Assembly (NCBI RefSeq): GCF_034930985.1 | Contig: NZ_JAYGIM010000004.1 | Span: 62,001-126,000 of the forward strand | DNA length: 64,000 nucleotides | DNA from: Arcicella lustrica | GTDB lineage: Bacteria > Bacteroidota > Bacteroidia > Cytophagales > Spirosomataceae | Direction: 5' to 3' | Shown: in pieces, positions 9,023 through 18,292 of the stretch | Position numbering within the stretch: the first letter of the stretch is position 1 | How the letters are laid out: each line of letters starts with the position of its first letter | Program-made: the position numbers and the translations under genes | Notes under the pieces: generated by a model | The model's input: the letters and a program-made list of their open reading frames with translations, nothing else | Told to the model about the DNA's origin: nothing | Databases searched by the model: none

Positions 9023-9760
9023 TTATAAACTTAACAATTCTTTAAATCGGATTGCTTGGCGACGAGAAATTTCAATTTTATCTCCACTTTCTCGCAAGGT
9101 TACTTGTAAGCCACCTGAAAACCAAGGTTCTATTTTCTGAATATATTTAAGGTTAATGATATGCTTTCTGTTGGCTCTGAAAAAGGTTTTTGGATCAAGT
9201 CTATCTTCTAAAGCATTTAATGATTTTAAAACCAACGGTTTCTGATCATCAAAATAAAGTCTCACATAATTCCCCATCGATTCAAACAAACGAACATTTC
9301 CTAAACGAACAAACCAACATTTTTCGCCATCTTTCACAAAAACTTGGTCATTTTCAGTTAAAACAACCGTACTATCTTTTACTGTTTCAGTAAGCTGTTT
9401 TTGGCGGTCAAACTCCTCTTCTACTTTCTGAATTGCTTCGCTTAATCTGTGTAATTCAATTGGTTTAAGCAGATAATCTAAAGCATTAAATTCAAAGGCT
9501 TTGATAGCGTATTCGTCGTAAGCAGTTGTAAAAATTACTTCCGGCACATATCCTTCCAAATCACTCAATAAATCAAAACCTGTTTTGCCTGGCATTTGAA
9601 TATCCAAAAATAACAAATCAGGATGCAGTTCGTCAATCATCACAACTGCCTCATCTGCATTGGCAGCTTCTCCAACGATGTTTATTTTAGGAAAATTCTC
9701 TAGCAAGCGTTTTAATTCGTTTCTTGCCAAACGTTCGTCATCAACAATGATAGCCTTCAT
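9023..9760 (-). CDS. LytTR-family response regulator
   Basis: The 245-residue protein has a receiver domain (1-120; Asp7/Asp8, phospho-acceptor Asp53 in FLDIQMPG, Lys in LLKPIE) and a C-terminal LytTR DNA-binding domain (about 140-243; FVRLGNVRLFESMGNYVRLYF and the FFRANRKHIINLKYIQKI signature). It regulates transcription after phosphorylation by its cognate kinase, which lies directly upstream on the same strand (9920-11020) with a 159 bp gap. The target genes are not visible here. The gap to the kinase carries a 7-bp periodic repeat (9891-9918). The assignment is secure at family level. Confidence 0.93.
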   Translation of the reverse strand: MKAIIVDDERLARNELKRLLENFPKINIVGEAANADEAVVMIDELHPDLLFLDIQMPGKTGFDLLSDLEGYVPEVIFTTAYDEYAIKAFEFNALDYLLKPIELHRLSEAIQKVEEEFDRQKQLTETVKDSTVVLTENDQVFVKDGEKCWFVRLGNVRLFESMGNYVRLYFDDQKPLVLKSLNALEDRLDPKTFFRANRKHIINLKYIQKIEPWFSGGLQVTLRESGDKIEISRRQAIRFKELLSL

Positions 9761-9890
9761 ATTAAATTTTATGGTTTCTGATTAGCTTCTAATCATCTTT
9801 TTAAGTAATCAATACAATTAAAGTAGCGTTTTCATTTATCATAAACAACTGATAACTAGAACTTTGAAATGCTACCGAGATGGCGGACTG

Positions 9891-9918
9891 TTCACCAATC
9901 ACAGTTTACAAATCACTA
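9891..9918. repeat. 7-bp periodic intergenic repeat, four units
   Basis: Four consecutive 7-mers share the pattern NTNACNN (TTCACCA, ATCACAG and two more). They overlap the end of the LytS-type kinase gene's 3' flank. Compare the similar 7-bp-period tracts at 18187, 18744, 18819, 19952, 32871, 35426, 44858 and 44991. Confidence 0.5.
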
Positions 9919-9919
9919 C

Positions 9920-11020
9920 TTAGATTGTCACTTTAGGTTTTACAATATTAGTAATTTTTGAAAACGGAGTATCTTTTTCAGGTTCAGCAGACGGAATCGG
10001 TATCGTGATTTCAGCCGTAACAACATCTTTGGATGCTTGATAAATTCTAAATTTAGATTCTGGTCCAAAGAGTAATTCTAAACGATGTGCGGTGTTTTCT
10101 AGTCCGAAACCTCCCGAATCTGTGGTTTCTAAAATACCTGTATTACTAATAATGATTAATAAATTCTTTCCGACCAATTTTGCTTCTAAACTCACAAAAC
10201 CACCTTTTACAGGTTTCGATACACCATGTTTTATGGCATTTTCTACCAAAGTTTGTAATAACATTGGCGGTACTTGTACGTGCATCGTGTCTGGATAAAT
10301 ATTTTTTCTGATTTGCAGACGCTCTTCGTAACGAATTTTTTCTAGTGCTAGATAATCTTCAACCGTTCTTAATTCTTCAGAAAGTGAAACCGTTTTTCTT
10401 CTATCTGCCAGCAAAGAACTTCTTAGAATATTGGATAATTGCGTTACTGCTTTTTGGGCTTTATCGGGTTCTTCCAAAATCAAAGCACGAATACTATTCA
10501 AAGCATTGAACATAAAATGTGGATTCATTTGCGCTCTTAATACTTTTGATTCTGTTTCTTTGACTGATGATTCTAAGCGAATTTTATCTACTTCTACTTC
10601 AGATTTTCTTTCGAAATAATGTGAAGCATAATAAAATAGTGTCCAAATCATCAATGGTTTTGCCCAGCTAAATATAAACTGCATCACAAAAAAGAAAGAC
10701 CAAAGGTCTCTTTCTTCTTCTTCTCGCAACAAATAAGAATCTAATGGAATATTGACAAATGCCATAAAAACTGACATAAAACCTACTGCAACCAATATTC
10801 GAGGAATTACTCGGTCGATTGGCAATTCTACCCAACCGTATTTTTTAATGATTTTTCTGAAATTATGAGTAATTACAATGGCAACAACAACATTCAAAAG
10901 TGCTGCAACAAACCAATCTAAAGACCAACCAAAATCATTCGAATAAATCAAAGCTTCGTTGGCCAACCACGCCGACCAGCCGAATACTTGCAAAATCCAA
11001 TATAACTTAGCTCTAGACAT
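9920..11020 (-). CDS. LytS/AlgZ-type membrane sensor histidine kinase
   Basis: The 366-residue protein has four predicted membrane helices in the first 135 residues, then a coiled linker, then the His_kinase domain with phospho-acceptor His168 in AQMNPHFMFNALNSIRALI and a HATPase domain with the N-box VENAIKHG near residue 265 and GGFGLEN. This is the standard kinase partner of LytTR regulators, and the LytTR gene follows on the same strand. It has no periplasmic sensor domain, so the signal is probably sensed in or at the membrane. A fixed 7-bp periodic repeat abuts its 3' end. Confidence 0.93.
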   Translation of the reverse strand: MSRAKLYWILQVFGWSAWLANEALIYSNDFGWSLDWFVAALLNVVVAIVITHNFRKIIKKYGWVELPIDRVIPRILVAVGFMSVFMAFVNIPLDSYLLREEEERDLWSFFFVMQFIFSWAKPLMIWTLFYYASHYFERKSEVEVDKIRLESSVKETESKVLRAQMNPHFMFNALNSIRALILEEPDKAQKAVTQLSNILRSSLLADRRKTVSLSEELRTVEDYLALEKIRYEERLQIRKNIYPDTMHVQVPPMLLQTLVENAIKHGVSKPVKGGFVSLEAKLVGKNLLIIISNTGILETTDSGGFGLENTAHRLELLFGPESKFRIYQASKDVVTAEITIPIPSAEPEKDTPFSKITNIVKPKVTI

Positions 11021-11223
11021 ATTAATCTTTTCTACTACACTTCTAAAATGAAATGTAAATCTCCCGTTTCTTCTACCTTTTTACGACAAATTAAGGCAAT
11101 GTACTAAAAAGCAATGGAATTATTCAGTAAACGGAAAGTGGGCTTGATAAACGGATAAAAGAGGAAATGAAGAATTGAGGGAAATATGAAAGAAGTATTT
11201 TTACATATTTCCCTTGAATATGA

Positions 11224-11883
11224 TTATTCGACGATAAGGTCGTCGAGATGTGAAAGGTCGTTTTCTAATTCTACAAAAAATTTACCTTGCTCGTAATCAT
11301 AAGTAAGTTTGTACAAACAAAGATTGGCGTGTTCAAAAGTATCCATTTCTTGCAGTTCACGTTCTAACAATAATGTTAAAATGATTCTGATGGCTCTTCC
11401 GTGCATGGCGACTAAAATAGTTTCTTCTTCTGGACGAGATACAATCAAATCAATCACAGGCTTTTGGCGAGTAATTACATCTAATGGGCTTTCTCCGCCT
11501 TCTGAAGGCATATCTACCTTACCATTAATCCAACTATCAATAAGTATTTTATAATACTCGTTATCGACGTCATTAGGTACTCTTCCTTCACGCACGCCCC
11601 AACTGATTTCGTTTAGTCCTTCGTGTTGTTCCCAAGGAAGTCCTTTTTCAAGAAATTTCTTTACCGATTGGTGCGTTCTCTGTAATGCAGAAGTATATAC
11701 TTTATCAAAATTAATATGGTGATATTTTTGAAAAAAAGCTTCTGCCTGAGCATGCCCTAATTCATTCAATTCAGAATCAACGCCACTGCCTTGTACAATA
11801 CCTTGACGGTTGAAATCTGTTTCTCCATGACGGATTAAATAAACGGTCTTAATTTTGGGAGTTTGTGATTGCTCGTTAGACAT
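11224..11883 (-). CDS. histidine phosphatase (phosphoglycerate mutase-like) family protein
   Basis: The 219-residue cytoplasmic protein has the RHG catalytic motif at Arg18-His19-Gly20 (YLIRHGETDF), a second conserved His161 (AMHGRAIRI) and a conserved acidic region at NEISWGVREG. This gives the standard two-histidine phosphatase site. It lacks features that define the phosphoglycerate mutase GpmA subtype, so it is more likely a small-molecule phosphatase (for example toward sugar phosphates or cobalamin intermediates); the substrate is unknown. It is transcribed away from the hotdog thioesterase gene, sharing a 147 bp divergent region. Confidence 0.85.
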   Translation of the reverse strand: MSNEQSQTPKIKTVYLIRHGETDFNRQGIVQGSGVDSELNELGHAQAEAFFQKYHHINFDKVYTSALQRTHQSVKKFLEKGLPWEQHEGLNEISWGVREGRVPNDVDNEYYKILIDSWINGKVDMPSEGGESPLDVITRQKPVIDLIVSRPEEETILVAMHGRAIRIILTLLLERELQEMDTFEHANLCLYKLTYDYEQGKFFVELENDLSHLDDLIVE

Positions 11884-12030
11884 TGATTTGAAGGATTATA
11901 TTTTATGACAATCTTTTAATGGGTTAATTGCCTTTTTACAAATTATGTAAAGTTAATCAATAAAAAAATCATTTAGTTTGACTAATTTCCCGCAAAAATA
12001 CAGTTTTTGAGCATAAATCAAATCATCAAC

Positions 12031-12453
12031 ATGATAAAAACATCCTATACACTCGAACAACTTAATGAAAGAAGCAAAGGCAATATGGTTGGGCTTTTAG
12101 GAATTGAATTCACTGAAATAACAGATACTTATATTGCTGCCAAAATGCCCGTCGATGAACGCACCAAACAACCGATGGGATTACTTCATGGCGGAGCATC
12201 AGTGGTATTGGCAGAATCTTTGGGAAGTATTGCTTCTTGGATGATGCTAGAAAACATTGAAACTCAAGCCGCAGTAGGCATTGAAATCAATGCTAATCAC
12301 TTAAAATCAGCTCGTGAAGGCTTTGTTTATGCCAAATGTTATCCGTTAAAAATTGGTAGAAAAATCCATGTTTGGGACATTAAAATAACCGATGAAAAGG
12401 GTGATTTGGTTTGTGCCAGCAGATTAACCACTGCAATTATTGATAAAAGATAG
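12031..12453 (+). CDS. menI: hotdog-fold acyl-CoA thioesterase, candidate DHNA-CoA thioesterase (MenI)
   Basis: I use the ATG at 12031 (140 residues); an upstream TTG at 12007 is open but adds only a non-conserved tail. The PaaI/EntH-type hotdog signature is present: HGGASVVLAESLGSIAS with His53, Gly54-Gly55 and the catalytic-type Glu62. Enzymes of this type hydrolyse acyl-CoA thioesters. The next gene on the same strand, 144 bp on, is an isochorismate synthase, so 1,4-dihydroxy-2-naphthoyl-CoA in menaquinone synthesis is the likely substrate. The gene symbol rests on that context and not on sequence alone; a general 4-hydroxybenzoyl/phenylacetyl-CoA thioesterase is the alternative. Confidence 0.75.
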   Translation: MIKTSYTLEQLNERSKGNMVGLLGIEFTEITDTYIAAKMPVDERTKQPMGLLHGGASVVLAESLGSIASWMMLENIETQAAVGIEINANHLKSAREGFVYAKCYPLKIGRKIHVWDIKITDEKGDLVCASRLTTAIIDKR

Positions 12454-12597
12454 TTAATGTTAAATTTTAAAAAACTTAAACTTTTAACATTCAAAGACTT
12501 ATAAATATTTAGAAAAAATTTAAAAATTTCTGAAACCGCATTCATACACAAGATGTTAATTTTATAGTTCTTTATAAATTACTAAACACTTCAGGAT

Positions 12598-13848
12598 ATG
12601 ACCCCGACTTCGGAATTTCATATTTCACAACAAACACATAAGTTAGAAAGACTCTCGCAAATTGCTTTTTCAGAGGGTTTTCCTTTGGCACTTTGGCAGT
12701 TGCCACAATCTACTGAGAAACAATTAATCATTGATCTTTCTGGAAGTACACAACGTACAAAAATAGATTTAGATGAATTACCTGCGGGATTTGTGATGAG
12801 TCCTTTTCAGGGAGAATCACTATTTCTTAGGGGTGATTTATACTATCGTTTTGATACAAATAATCATGAAATTGAAGATTCTATCAAAGGAAAAACACTT
12901 GAAGCAGAAGTGTTTGAACGAAAATATTTAGATTATTCAGAAGAGGACGAAGTAAATTCTTCGACAAAAAATAATATCAAAAACCAACAAGTTCACATTT
13001 CAGAAAGTACTTTAGAAAAATGGGATGGTGGATTATATAATGAAATGATTTTTGCAGAAATGGTTTCAAAAGCCATTATTGCCATTGAAAATGGTGAAAT
13101 GCAAAAAGTAGTTTTATCAAGAACAAAAAATGTTACTTTACCCGAAAGTTTTGAAATAATTGATGCTTTCCAGAAATTATGTAAGGCTTATCCCAATGCT
13201 TTTGTTTCTTTGGTGTATTTGCCAGAATTTGAAGCGATTTGGCTTGGAGCAACACCCGAAACCTTGGTTAGTGTAGATGCACAAGGCATTTTCAAAACGA
13301 TGTCTTTAGCTGGTACTCAGTCTGCCATTGGCGATAATGGTGAAATGCTTTCGCCAATCAGTATTCGCTGGTCGCACAAAGAAATTGAAGAACAGGCTTT
13401 TGTGAGTAGATACGTTATTGAATGTTTCAAGAAAATTCGTTTGAGAGAATACTGCGAAAGTGGGCCAAAAACAGTGCAAGCGGGTAATTTGATGCACTTG
13501 CGAACCGACTTTAAAGTAGATACAAAAGCACTTAATTTTCCTCAATTAGGAACAGTAATGCTTGAATTACTGCATCCAACTTCAGCTGTTTGTGGAATGC
13601 CCAAAAATGCAGCTTTGCGTTTGATTGCCGAAACAGAATTACACAACAGAGAGTTTTACAGCGGTTTTCTTGGTCCAGTCAACATTAAAGATGAAAGTCA
13701 TTTATTTGTTAACCTAAGAACAGTAAAAATTCAAGGAAATCACGCTACTTTTTTTGCAGGTTGCGGCATTACTGCTGATTCTAATCCAGTAAAAGAATGG
13801 TATGAAACAGAAATGAAAAGTCAGACTTTAATCAACGTGATTCTGTAA
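12598..13848 (+). CDS. menF: isochorismate synthase
   Basis: The 416-residue protein belongs to the chorismate-utilising enzyme fold. Its C-terminal half has the family motifs: KVVLSRTK, WLGATPETLVSV, SLAGTQ, HPTSAVCGMPKNAALRLI, and AETELHNREFYSGFLGP followed by NLRTVKI and AGCGI. These are typical of MenF/EntC rather than of anthranilate synthase. It converts chorismate to isochorismate, the first committed step toward menaquinone. The neighbour upstream is a candidate MenI. No enterobactin-type siderophore genes are near, which favours the menaquinone role. It is convergent with the CBS-domain membrane protein, only 7 bp apart. Confidence 0.92.
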   Translation: MTPTSEFHISQQTHKLERLSQIAFSEGFPLALWQLPQSTEKQLIIDLSGSTQRTKIDLDELPAGFVMSPFQGESLFLRGDLYYRFDTNNHEIEDSIKGKTLEAEVFERKYLDYSEEDEVNSSTKNNIKNQQVHISESTLEKWDGGLYNEMIFAEMVSKAIIAIENGEMQKVVLSRTKNVTLPESFEIIDAFQKLCKAYPNAFVSLVYLPEFEAIWLGATPETLVSVDAQGIFKTMSLAGTQSAIGDNGEMLSPISIRWSHKEIEEQAFVSRYVIECFKKIRLREYCESGPKTVQAGNLMHLRTDFKVDTKALNFPQLGTVMLELLHPTSAVCGMPKNAALRLIAETELHNREFYSGFLGPVNIKDESHLFVNLRTVKIQGNHATFFAGCGITADSNPVKEWYETEMKSQTLINVIL

Positions 13849-13855
13849 AATCAGC

Positions 13856-15157
13856 CTAATGTTTCATCGTGTAAGACTCTGATTTTTTTTCGATGTCACC
13901 AATTATCATCAATTTTACAATATCAATTCTAGCATCCGTCATCTCAATAATTTGGAAATTAAATGGATGAAAAATAATGGTTTCATTAATTTCTGGAATG
14001 TCTTCATTAATACTGATAATCATACCACCTAAAGTGTCATAATCACCTTCTGGAAGGTTCCAGTCGTATTTATCATTCAAATAATCAATTTCTAATCTTG
14101 CAGAAAGTAAATAGGTTTTATCTTCAAGTCGCTTCTCGGTAAGATTTTCATTGTCATCGTATTCATCCTCAATTTCACCAAAAATCTGCTCCATTACATC
14201 TTCCATACTTACTAAACCAGCGGTACTTCCAAACTCGTCAACCACTAAAGCGAGCGATTTATGTTCTTTAGAAAAACGGAATAATAAATCTTTCGCAGGC
14301 ATCGCTTCAGGCACAATTGGAATAGGCGTTAAAATGCCCTGAATCTCTTTGGGTTTTTTGAATAAAGCCAAAGAATGGCAATATCCCAAGACGTCCTCCA
14401 TTGTTTCTTTATAAATCAATACTCTTGAATGCCCGCTTTCTACAAATACTTTTTTCAATTCTTCAATACCGTCTTCAATATCCACCCCCACAATATCCGT
14501 CCTTGGAATCATACAATCACGTACACGTACTTGTTTGAATTCAAGTGCATTATTGAAGATTTTAGTATCTACTTCTGCTTCTTCTTCTGTGGATGTTTTG
14601 CGGTTCAGATTTTGAAGATAATTGTTCAAATCTGTCAAGCCAAAAGCGGGTCTTTCTTCCGAATATTCTAAGCGTAAAATATTGTTAATAAACCATTTAG
14701 ACAAACCAACAATTGCCCAAACCAATGGATACATCAATGTGTAAACGATAAGAATTGGAATTGCCAATACTTCTAAAAATCCATCAGGATTTAATAAAAA
14801 AATGCTTTTAGGCGTAAATTCAGATGTCGCTAAAATGATAACTGTACCAATAAAAGATGCAATTAAACCCGCAGCAATCCCGGAAATTGGCAAGTATGCC
14901 TCTATCTCATGATGTAAATATCCTTCCATAAAAATACCGTAGGCTACCAAGGAAAGTGTATTTCCAATGAGCATCGTTCCGATAAATTTTGAAGGATTCT
15001 TTAGATAGTTAGAGATAATCTGCCCTGTAATTACTCCTTGTTTGGCTTGGAGTTCAAAATAAAGTTTATTGGCAGATACAAAAGCCATTTCCACACCTGA
15101 AAAAAATGCCGAGGCGATAATGGCGATTATTATACTTAGTGCTTGTTGGGAGTCCAT
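13856..15157 (-). CDS. CNNM/HlyC-CorC family membrane protein with CBS pair
   Basis: The 433-residue protein has an N-terminal CNNM (DUF21) domain of about four membrane helices (1-190; SAFFSGVEMAFVSANKLYFEL), a central CBS pair (about 200-330; MIPRTDIVGVDIEDGIEEL, and ALVVDEFGSTAGLVSMEDVMEQIFGEIEDEYD) and a C-terminal CorC_HlyC domain (about 345-425). The family is linked to Mg2+/Co2+ efflux and, in the Bacteroidota, includes the gliding protein GldE. I cannot separate these roles here; the older name hemolysin is misleading. It is convergent with menF and upstream of no obvious partner. Confidence 0.88.
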   Translation of the reverse strand: MDSQQALSIIIAIIASAFFSGVEMAFVSANKLYFELQAKQGVITGQIISNYLKNPSKFIGTMLIGNTLSLVAYGIFMEGYLHHEIEAYLPISGIAAGLIASFIGTVIILATSEFTPKSIFLLNPDGFLEVLAIPILIVYTLMYPLVWAIVGLSKWFINNILRLEYSEERPAFGLTDLNNYLQNLNRKTSTEEEAEVDTKIFNNALEFKQVRVRDCMIPRTDIVGVDIEDGIEELKKVFVESGHSRVLIYKETMEDVLGYCHSLALFKKPKEIQGILTPIPIVPEAMPAKDLLFRFSKEHKSLALVVDEFGSTAGLVSMEDVMEQIFGEIEDEYDDNENLTEKRLEDKTYLLSARLEIDYLNDKYDWNLPEGDYDTLGGMIISINEDIPEINETIIFHPFNFQIIEMTDARIDIVKLMIIGDIEKKSESYTMKH

Positions 15158-15209
15158 ATTTTGGGTTAGGAGCTTAGAGATTTGCCTAACAAAATTGTTG
15201 TTTCTTTCT

Positions 15210-15217
15210 CAAATATA
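15210..15217 (-). promoter_or_regulatory. probable -7 box TATATTTG for the CNNM/CBS gene
   Basis: The minus strand reads TATATTTG, a full match to TAnnTTTG, about 53 bp upstream of the start at 15157. The -33 region is not a clear TTG match. Confidence 0.45.
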
Positions 15218-15238
15218 GAAAGAAATCTTTAAAATCAC

Positions 15239-15526
15239 TTACTTTTTCCCTTTCAATAAAGCCTTTCTTTGGGCTTGTTTATCATCTTTTGCTGTTTCGA
15301 CAGGTTTGTTTTCTGCTTCTTTCTCTTCTTTTTTCAAACGAATTTGTTTAGAATATTGGAAGTAAAACAAACAAACCATCGCAAACATTAGGAATGAATA
15401 ATGATAAAATATCTTATTCCAAAAGGTAGGTTCTAGCCCAGCTGGTAAACCTGCACGTAAATCTAAAATCCACATGATGATAAAACCAATGGCTGCAAAT
15501 AGAAGAAGTATTTCTTTTTTACTCAT
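15239..15526 (-). CDS. small membrane protein downstream of the CcmF-like gene, function unknown
   Basis: The 95-residue protein has two predicted membrane helices (about 5-25 and 38-58) and a highly charged, Lys-rich C-terminal tail (KKEEKEAENKPVETAKDDKQ). It follows the CcmF/CcsA-like gene on the same strand after a 73 bp gap that contains a 13-bp stem hairpin (15555-15594). It may be an accessory of cytochrome c assembly, but there is no heme-ligand or CXXC motif. I do not recognise the family. Confidence 0.7.
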   Translation of the reverse strand: MSKKEILLLFAAIGFIIMWILDLRAGLPAGLEPTFWNKIFYHYSFLMFAMVCLFYFQYSKQIRLKKEEKEAENKPVETAKDDKQAQRKALLKGKK

Positions 15527-15550
15527 GTTAATCTTTCATTTTAAGCTTTA

Positions 15551-15594
15551 AAACAATTATAAGCGTTATGTTTAATACCAAAACGCTTATAATT
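15551..15594 (-). terminator. hairpin after the CcmF/CcsA-like gene
   Basis: A perfect 13-bp stem (AATTATAAGCGTT at 15555-15567 and its complement at 15582-15594) with a 14-nt loop. The T-tract on the minus strand is modest, so it may be a leaky terminator or an mRNA-stabilising hairpin. Confidence 0.55.
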
Positions 15595-15599
15595 TTTCC

Positions 15600-18173
15600 T
15601 TAAAAACCTTTGTCTCTCATCAATTTGAATTCTCTGTATCTTCTGATGATTGCCATTACAAAACCAACAATTAATACCAAAGTTCCTACCCAAAGTAAAT
15701 TGATTAATGGCTTCTGAATGGCTTTCAAGATGATAAAATCTCTTTGTGTGGTGTTGATTGCAAAACCAAACTGACCAGTTTTAGGGTCGATGTTGGTAAA
15801 CTTTGCTCTCACGCCAATTTCATCATTTTCTATTGCTGGCATGGCTACCAAACCTTCTTTAATCACAAAAATCGGATTTACTTCGTAAGGTCTGAAATCT
15901 TTACCCATTACTTTTATCGTAGCTTGAACTGCTGCATCGTTTGGTCCTAAAGGTTTGCCTTCGTAAGTATCAACACGTTTTACTTGGTCTAACACAGCTA
16001 CATAGTCGTTCAAGAAGAAAGTATCTTTCAAAGCAACTGTAAAGTTTTCGGTTTTACTCCACTCCTTTTCTTCCAAATTTGGTGCTAAAGCCACATAAGT
16101 ATAAAGGTCACCACCAATGGTATGTTTTAACGCTGGAGATGGAGCATTTCCCATCTTTTTATTAATCTGAAATCTTGGGAAAAGCGTTGTTATTTTTCCT
16201 TCTTTATCTCTGAAATCAATTTCATAGAATTTGTTTTCTGGAAAAACTGGTAAAGTATCACCTGCTGAATAATATTTTTTTCCTTGCTGAACGATGTCTT
16301 CCAAAGCTACTGCATGGAAATCATTTTCAATCAATTCTACTTGTTTTGGATGAAGATATTCTGGTAATTCTCTTCCTTCTACTCTTACTCCTTTATAAGT
16401 AAGTGTATAATCACTCATTTCAGAAGGAGTATTCAACCAAAGAATTACGTTTTCTTTATTCTCTTTATCGTTGTCTTTCGTGAAAGCTTCGTCTTTTTCA
16501 GAAATCGCAAAACCACTATTATTGATTGAAACTACTTTTGAATAACCGGAAGAGAACAAAATGCCCAGAAGCATCATTGCCACACCAATGTGCGTAACAG
16601 CTCCGCCTGATAATTTATAATTTCCTTTGAAAATATCTAGCAAAATAGTACCATTCGTGATGATTGAGAAGATTCCTGCAAACAACAAAGTAATATAAGT
16701 TGGCGTACTGAAGAAATCACCTACTTGTGATTTTGTTGTGAAGAAAATCGCTACGAAAGTCAAAATTAAACTTAACAAAAGTGGTGTTAATAAATGTTTA
16801 CTGAGGGTTTCTTTTTTGATTTTTCTCCACCAAAATGATTGTCCGATTCCAGAGAAAATAGCAATACCAACACCAAACCAAATTTGAAATTTAGAATAAT
16901 AAGTTGGGGCATCGGCAGGTGGCGCTAATTTTGAAACAAAGCCTAGTCCTTCAACAATTTTATTATAAACTGGCAGTGAAGTAGCCGCAATAATCTGGAA
17001 GGACGACAAGCAAAGTGTAGTTGCTCCCATAAAAATCCAGAATTCACGACTGTAGGTTGATACTTCTTTTTCATCTGAAGGAATGTCTTTCCAACGAATT
17101 ACTAATAAGACAATCGCAACAAATAAGAAAAACAACATGTAAATCAATAACTGACCAGAAAGTCCTAAATCAGTAAAAGAGTGTACAGACGCTTCTCCTA
17201 AAATTCCACTTCTATTCAAGAAAGTAGAGTAAAGAACCAATACAAAAGTAGCAATTACTAAAATGTATGAAGTACGCAAAGCTGCTTCATTATTTTTGTA
17301 GATAATCATGCAGTGAATTGCCGCTACTAATACTAACCAAGGCACAAATGAAGCATTTTCAACTGGATCCCAGTTCCAATATCCACCAAAGTTTAAGGTT
17401 TCATAAGCCCAATAACCACCCATAATAATACCAACACCCAATACTAAAGCCGAAACCAATGCCCAAGGCAAAGCTGGACGAATCCATGAACTAAATTCTT
17501 TTCTCCAAAGCCCTGCAATAGCATAAGCAAATGGAATTAAAGTAGTTGCAAAACCTAGAAATAAGGTTGGTGGGTGAATAACCATCCAATAGTTTTGAAG
17601 TAATGGATTCAAGCCATTACCATCTTCAGGAATGAAATCAGGTTTCATTGCCCAAACCGGCAAATCTGGCATGGCTTCACGCATTAATAAAAATGGTGAT
17701 GAGCCAATTTTTAAATCAATTATTGGTAATACTACTCCCAAAATCATTGAACATAAAAACACTTGTACTGCGCCAAAAATAGCCATTACTGGTGCTTCCC
17801 AATGTTTATTGGTATTGATTAGTACAATTCCTAAAACGGCATGCCAAAATATCCAAAGTAAGAAACTGCCTTCTTGCCCTTCCCAAAAACAGGAAATGAT
17901 ATAATAAACAGGTAATGCTTTTGATGAGTGAGACCAAGCATAATGATATTCAAAATAATGCTTGTAAATAATGGTGTACAAAATTGCAATAATACCGATA
18001 ACAGCGGCTCCGTGTATATAAAATGCGAAACGAGAAAAACGTTTCCAAGAAGCTTGTTCTAATAAATCAGTGGTTTGTACCGATTTGAAGTAGCCAAATG
18101 TTGAAATTAATGATGCCACAAACGACAAAATAATAAACAAGTGACCAATATTTCCGATGGTTGTATGTAACAT
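15600..18173 (-). CDS. ccsA: cytochrome c biogenesis protein, CcmF/CcsA type
   Basis: This 857-residue polytopic membrane protein has about 14-15 helices, a large periplasmic region between about 525 and 800, and one C-terminal helix. The tryptophan-rich WWD heme-handling segment is complete (MGGYWAYETLNFGGYWNWD, then PVENASFVPWLVLV), and conserved histidines sit in flanking loops. It is expected to bind heme and ligate it to apocytochrome c. NCBI-style naming would use either CcsA or CcmF; the Ccm-type neighbours (B, C, D, E) favour the CcmF role. It follows ccmE on the same strand with a terminator and a 7-bp repeat tract in the 119 bp gap, so it may have its own promoter. Confidence 0.9.
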   Translation of the reverse strand: MLHTTIGNIGHLFIILSFVASLISTFGYFKSVQTTDLLEQASWKRFSRFAFYIHGAAVIGIIAILYTIIYKHYFEYHYAWSHSSKALPVYYIISCFWEGQEGSFLLWIFWHAVLGIVLINTNKHWEAPVMAIFGAVQVFLCSMILGVVLPIIDLKIGSSPFLLMREAMPDLPVWAMKPDFIPEDGNGLNPLLQNYWMVIHPPTLFLGFATTLIPFAYAIAGLWRKEFSSWIRPALPWALVSALVLGVGIIMGGYWAYETLNFGGYWNWDPVENASFVPWLVLVAAIHCMIIYKNNEAALRTSYILVIATFVLVLYSTFLNRSGILGEASVHSFTDLGLSGQLLIYMLFFLFVAIVLLVIRWKDIPSDEKEVSTYSREFWIFMGATTLCLSSFQIIAATSLPVYNKIVEGLGFVSKLAPPADAPTYYSKFQIWFGVGIAIFSGIGQSFWWRKIKKETLSKHLLTPLLLSLILTFVAIFFTTKSQVGDFFSTPTYITLLFAGIFSIITNGTILLDIFKGNYKLSGGAVTHIGVAMMLLGILFSSGYSKVVSINNSGFAISEKDEAFTKDNDKENKENVILWLNTPSEMSDYTLTYKGVRVEGRELPEYLHPKQVELIENDFHAVALEDIVQQGKKYYSAGDTLPVFPENKFYEIDFRDKEGKITTLFPRFQINKKMGNAPSPALKHTIGGDLYTYVALAPNLEEKEWSKTENFTVALKDTFFLNDYVAVLDQVKRVDTYEGKPLGPNDAAVQATIKVMGKDFRPYEVNPIFVIKEGLVAMPAIENDEIGVRAKFTNIDPKTGQFGFAINTTQRDFIILKAIQKPLINLLWVGTLVLIVGFVMAIIRRYREFKLMRDKGF

Positions 18174-18186
18174 AAAGGGATTGGGG

Positions 18187-18214
18187 ACTTCGGATTTCGG
18201 GTTTCGGATTTTTA
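18187..18214. repeat. 7-bp periodic repeat, TTCGG units
   Basis: Four 7-mers in register (ACTTCGG, ATTTCGG, GTTTCGG and a degenerate fourth) directly upstream of the CcmF/CcsA-like start codon on the minus strand. Confidence 0.6.
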
Positions 18215-18242
18215 AAACCGAAATGTTCTTTCCAAAATCGTT

Positions 18243-18273
18243 AATAAAAAGCTATCGTAATATTCGATAGCTT
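18243..18273 (-). terminator. intrinsic terminator after ccmE
   Basis: A 9-bp stem (AAGCTATCG at 18249-18257 with CGATAGCTT at 18265-18273) followed on the minus strand by TTTTTATT. It separates ccmE from the CcmF/CcsA-like gene. Confidence 0.75.
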
Positions 18274-18292
18274 CCTATACAAATTATAAAGA

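Noticed and set aside
12339..12551. 70-residue minus-strand reading frame over the end of the thioesterase gene
   Set aside because: Shadow of a real gene on the other strand; no family features.
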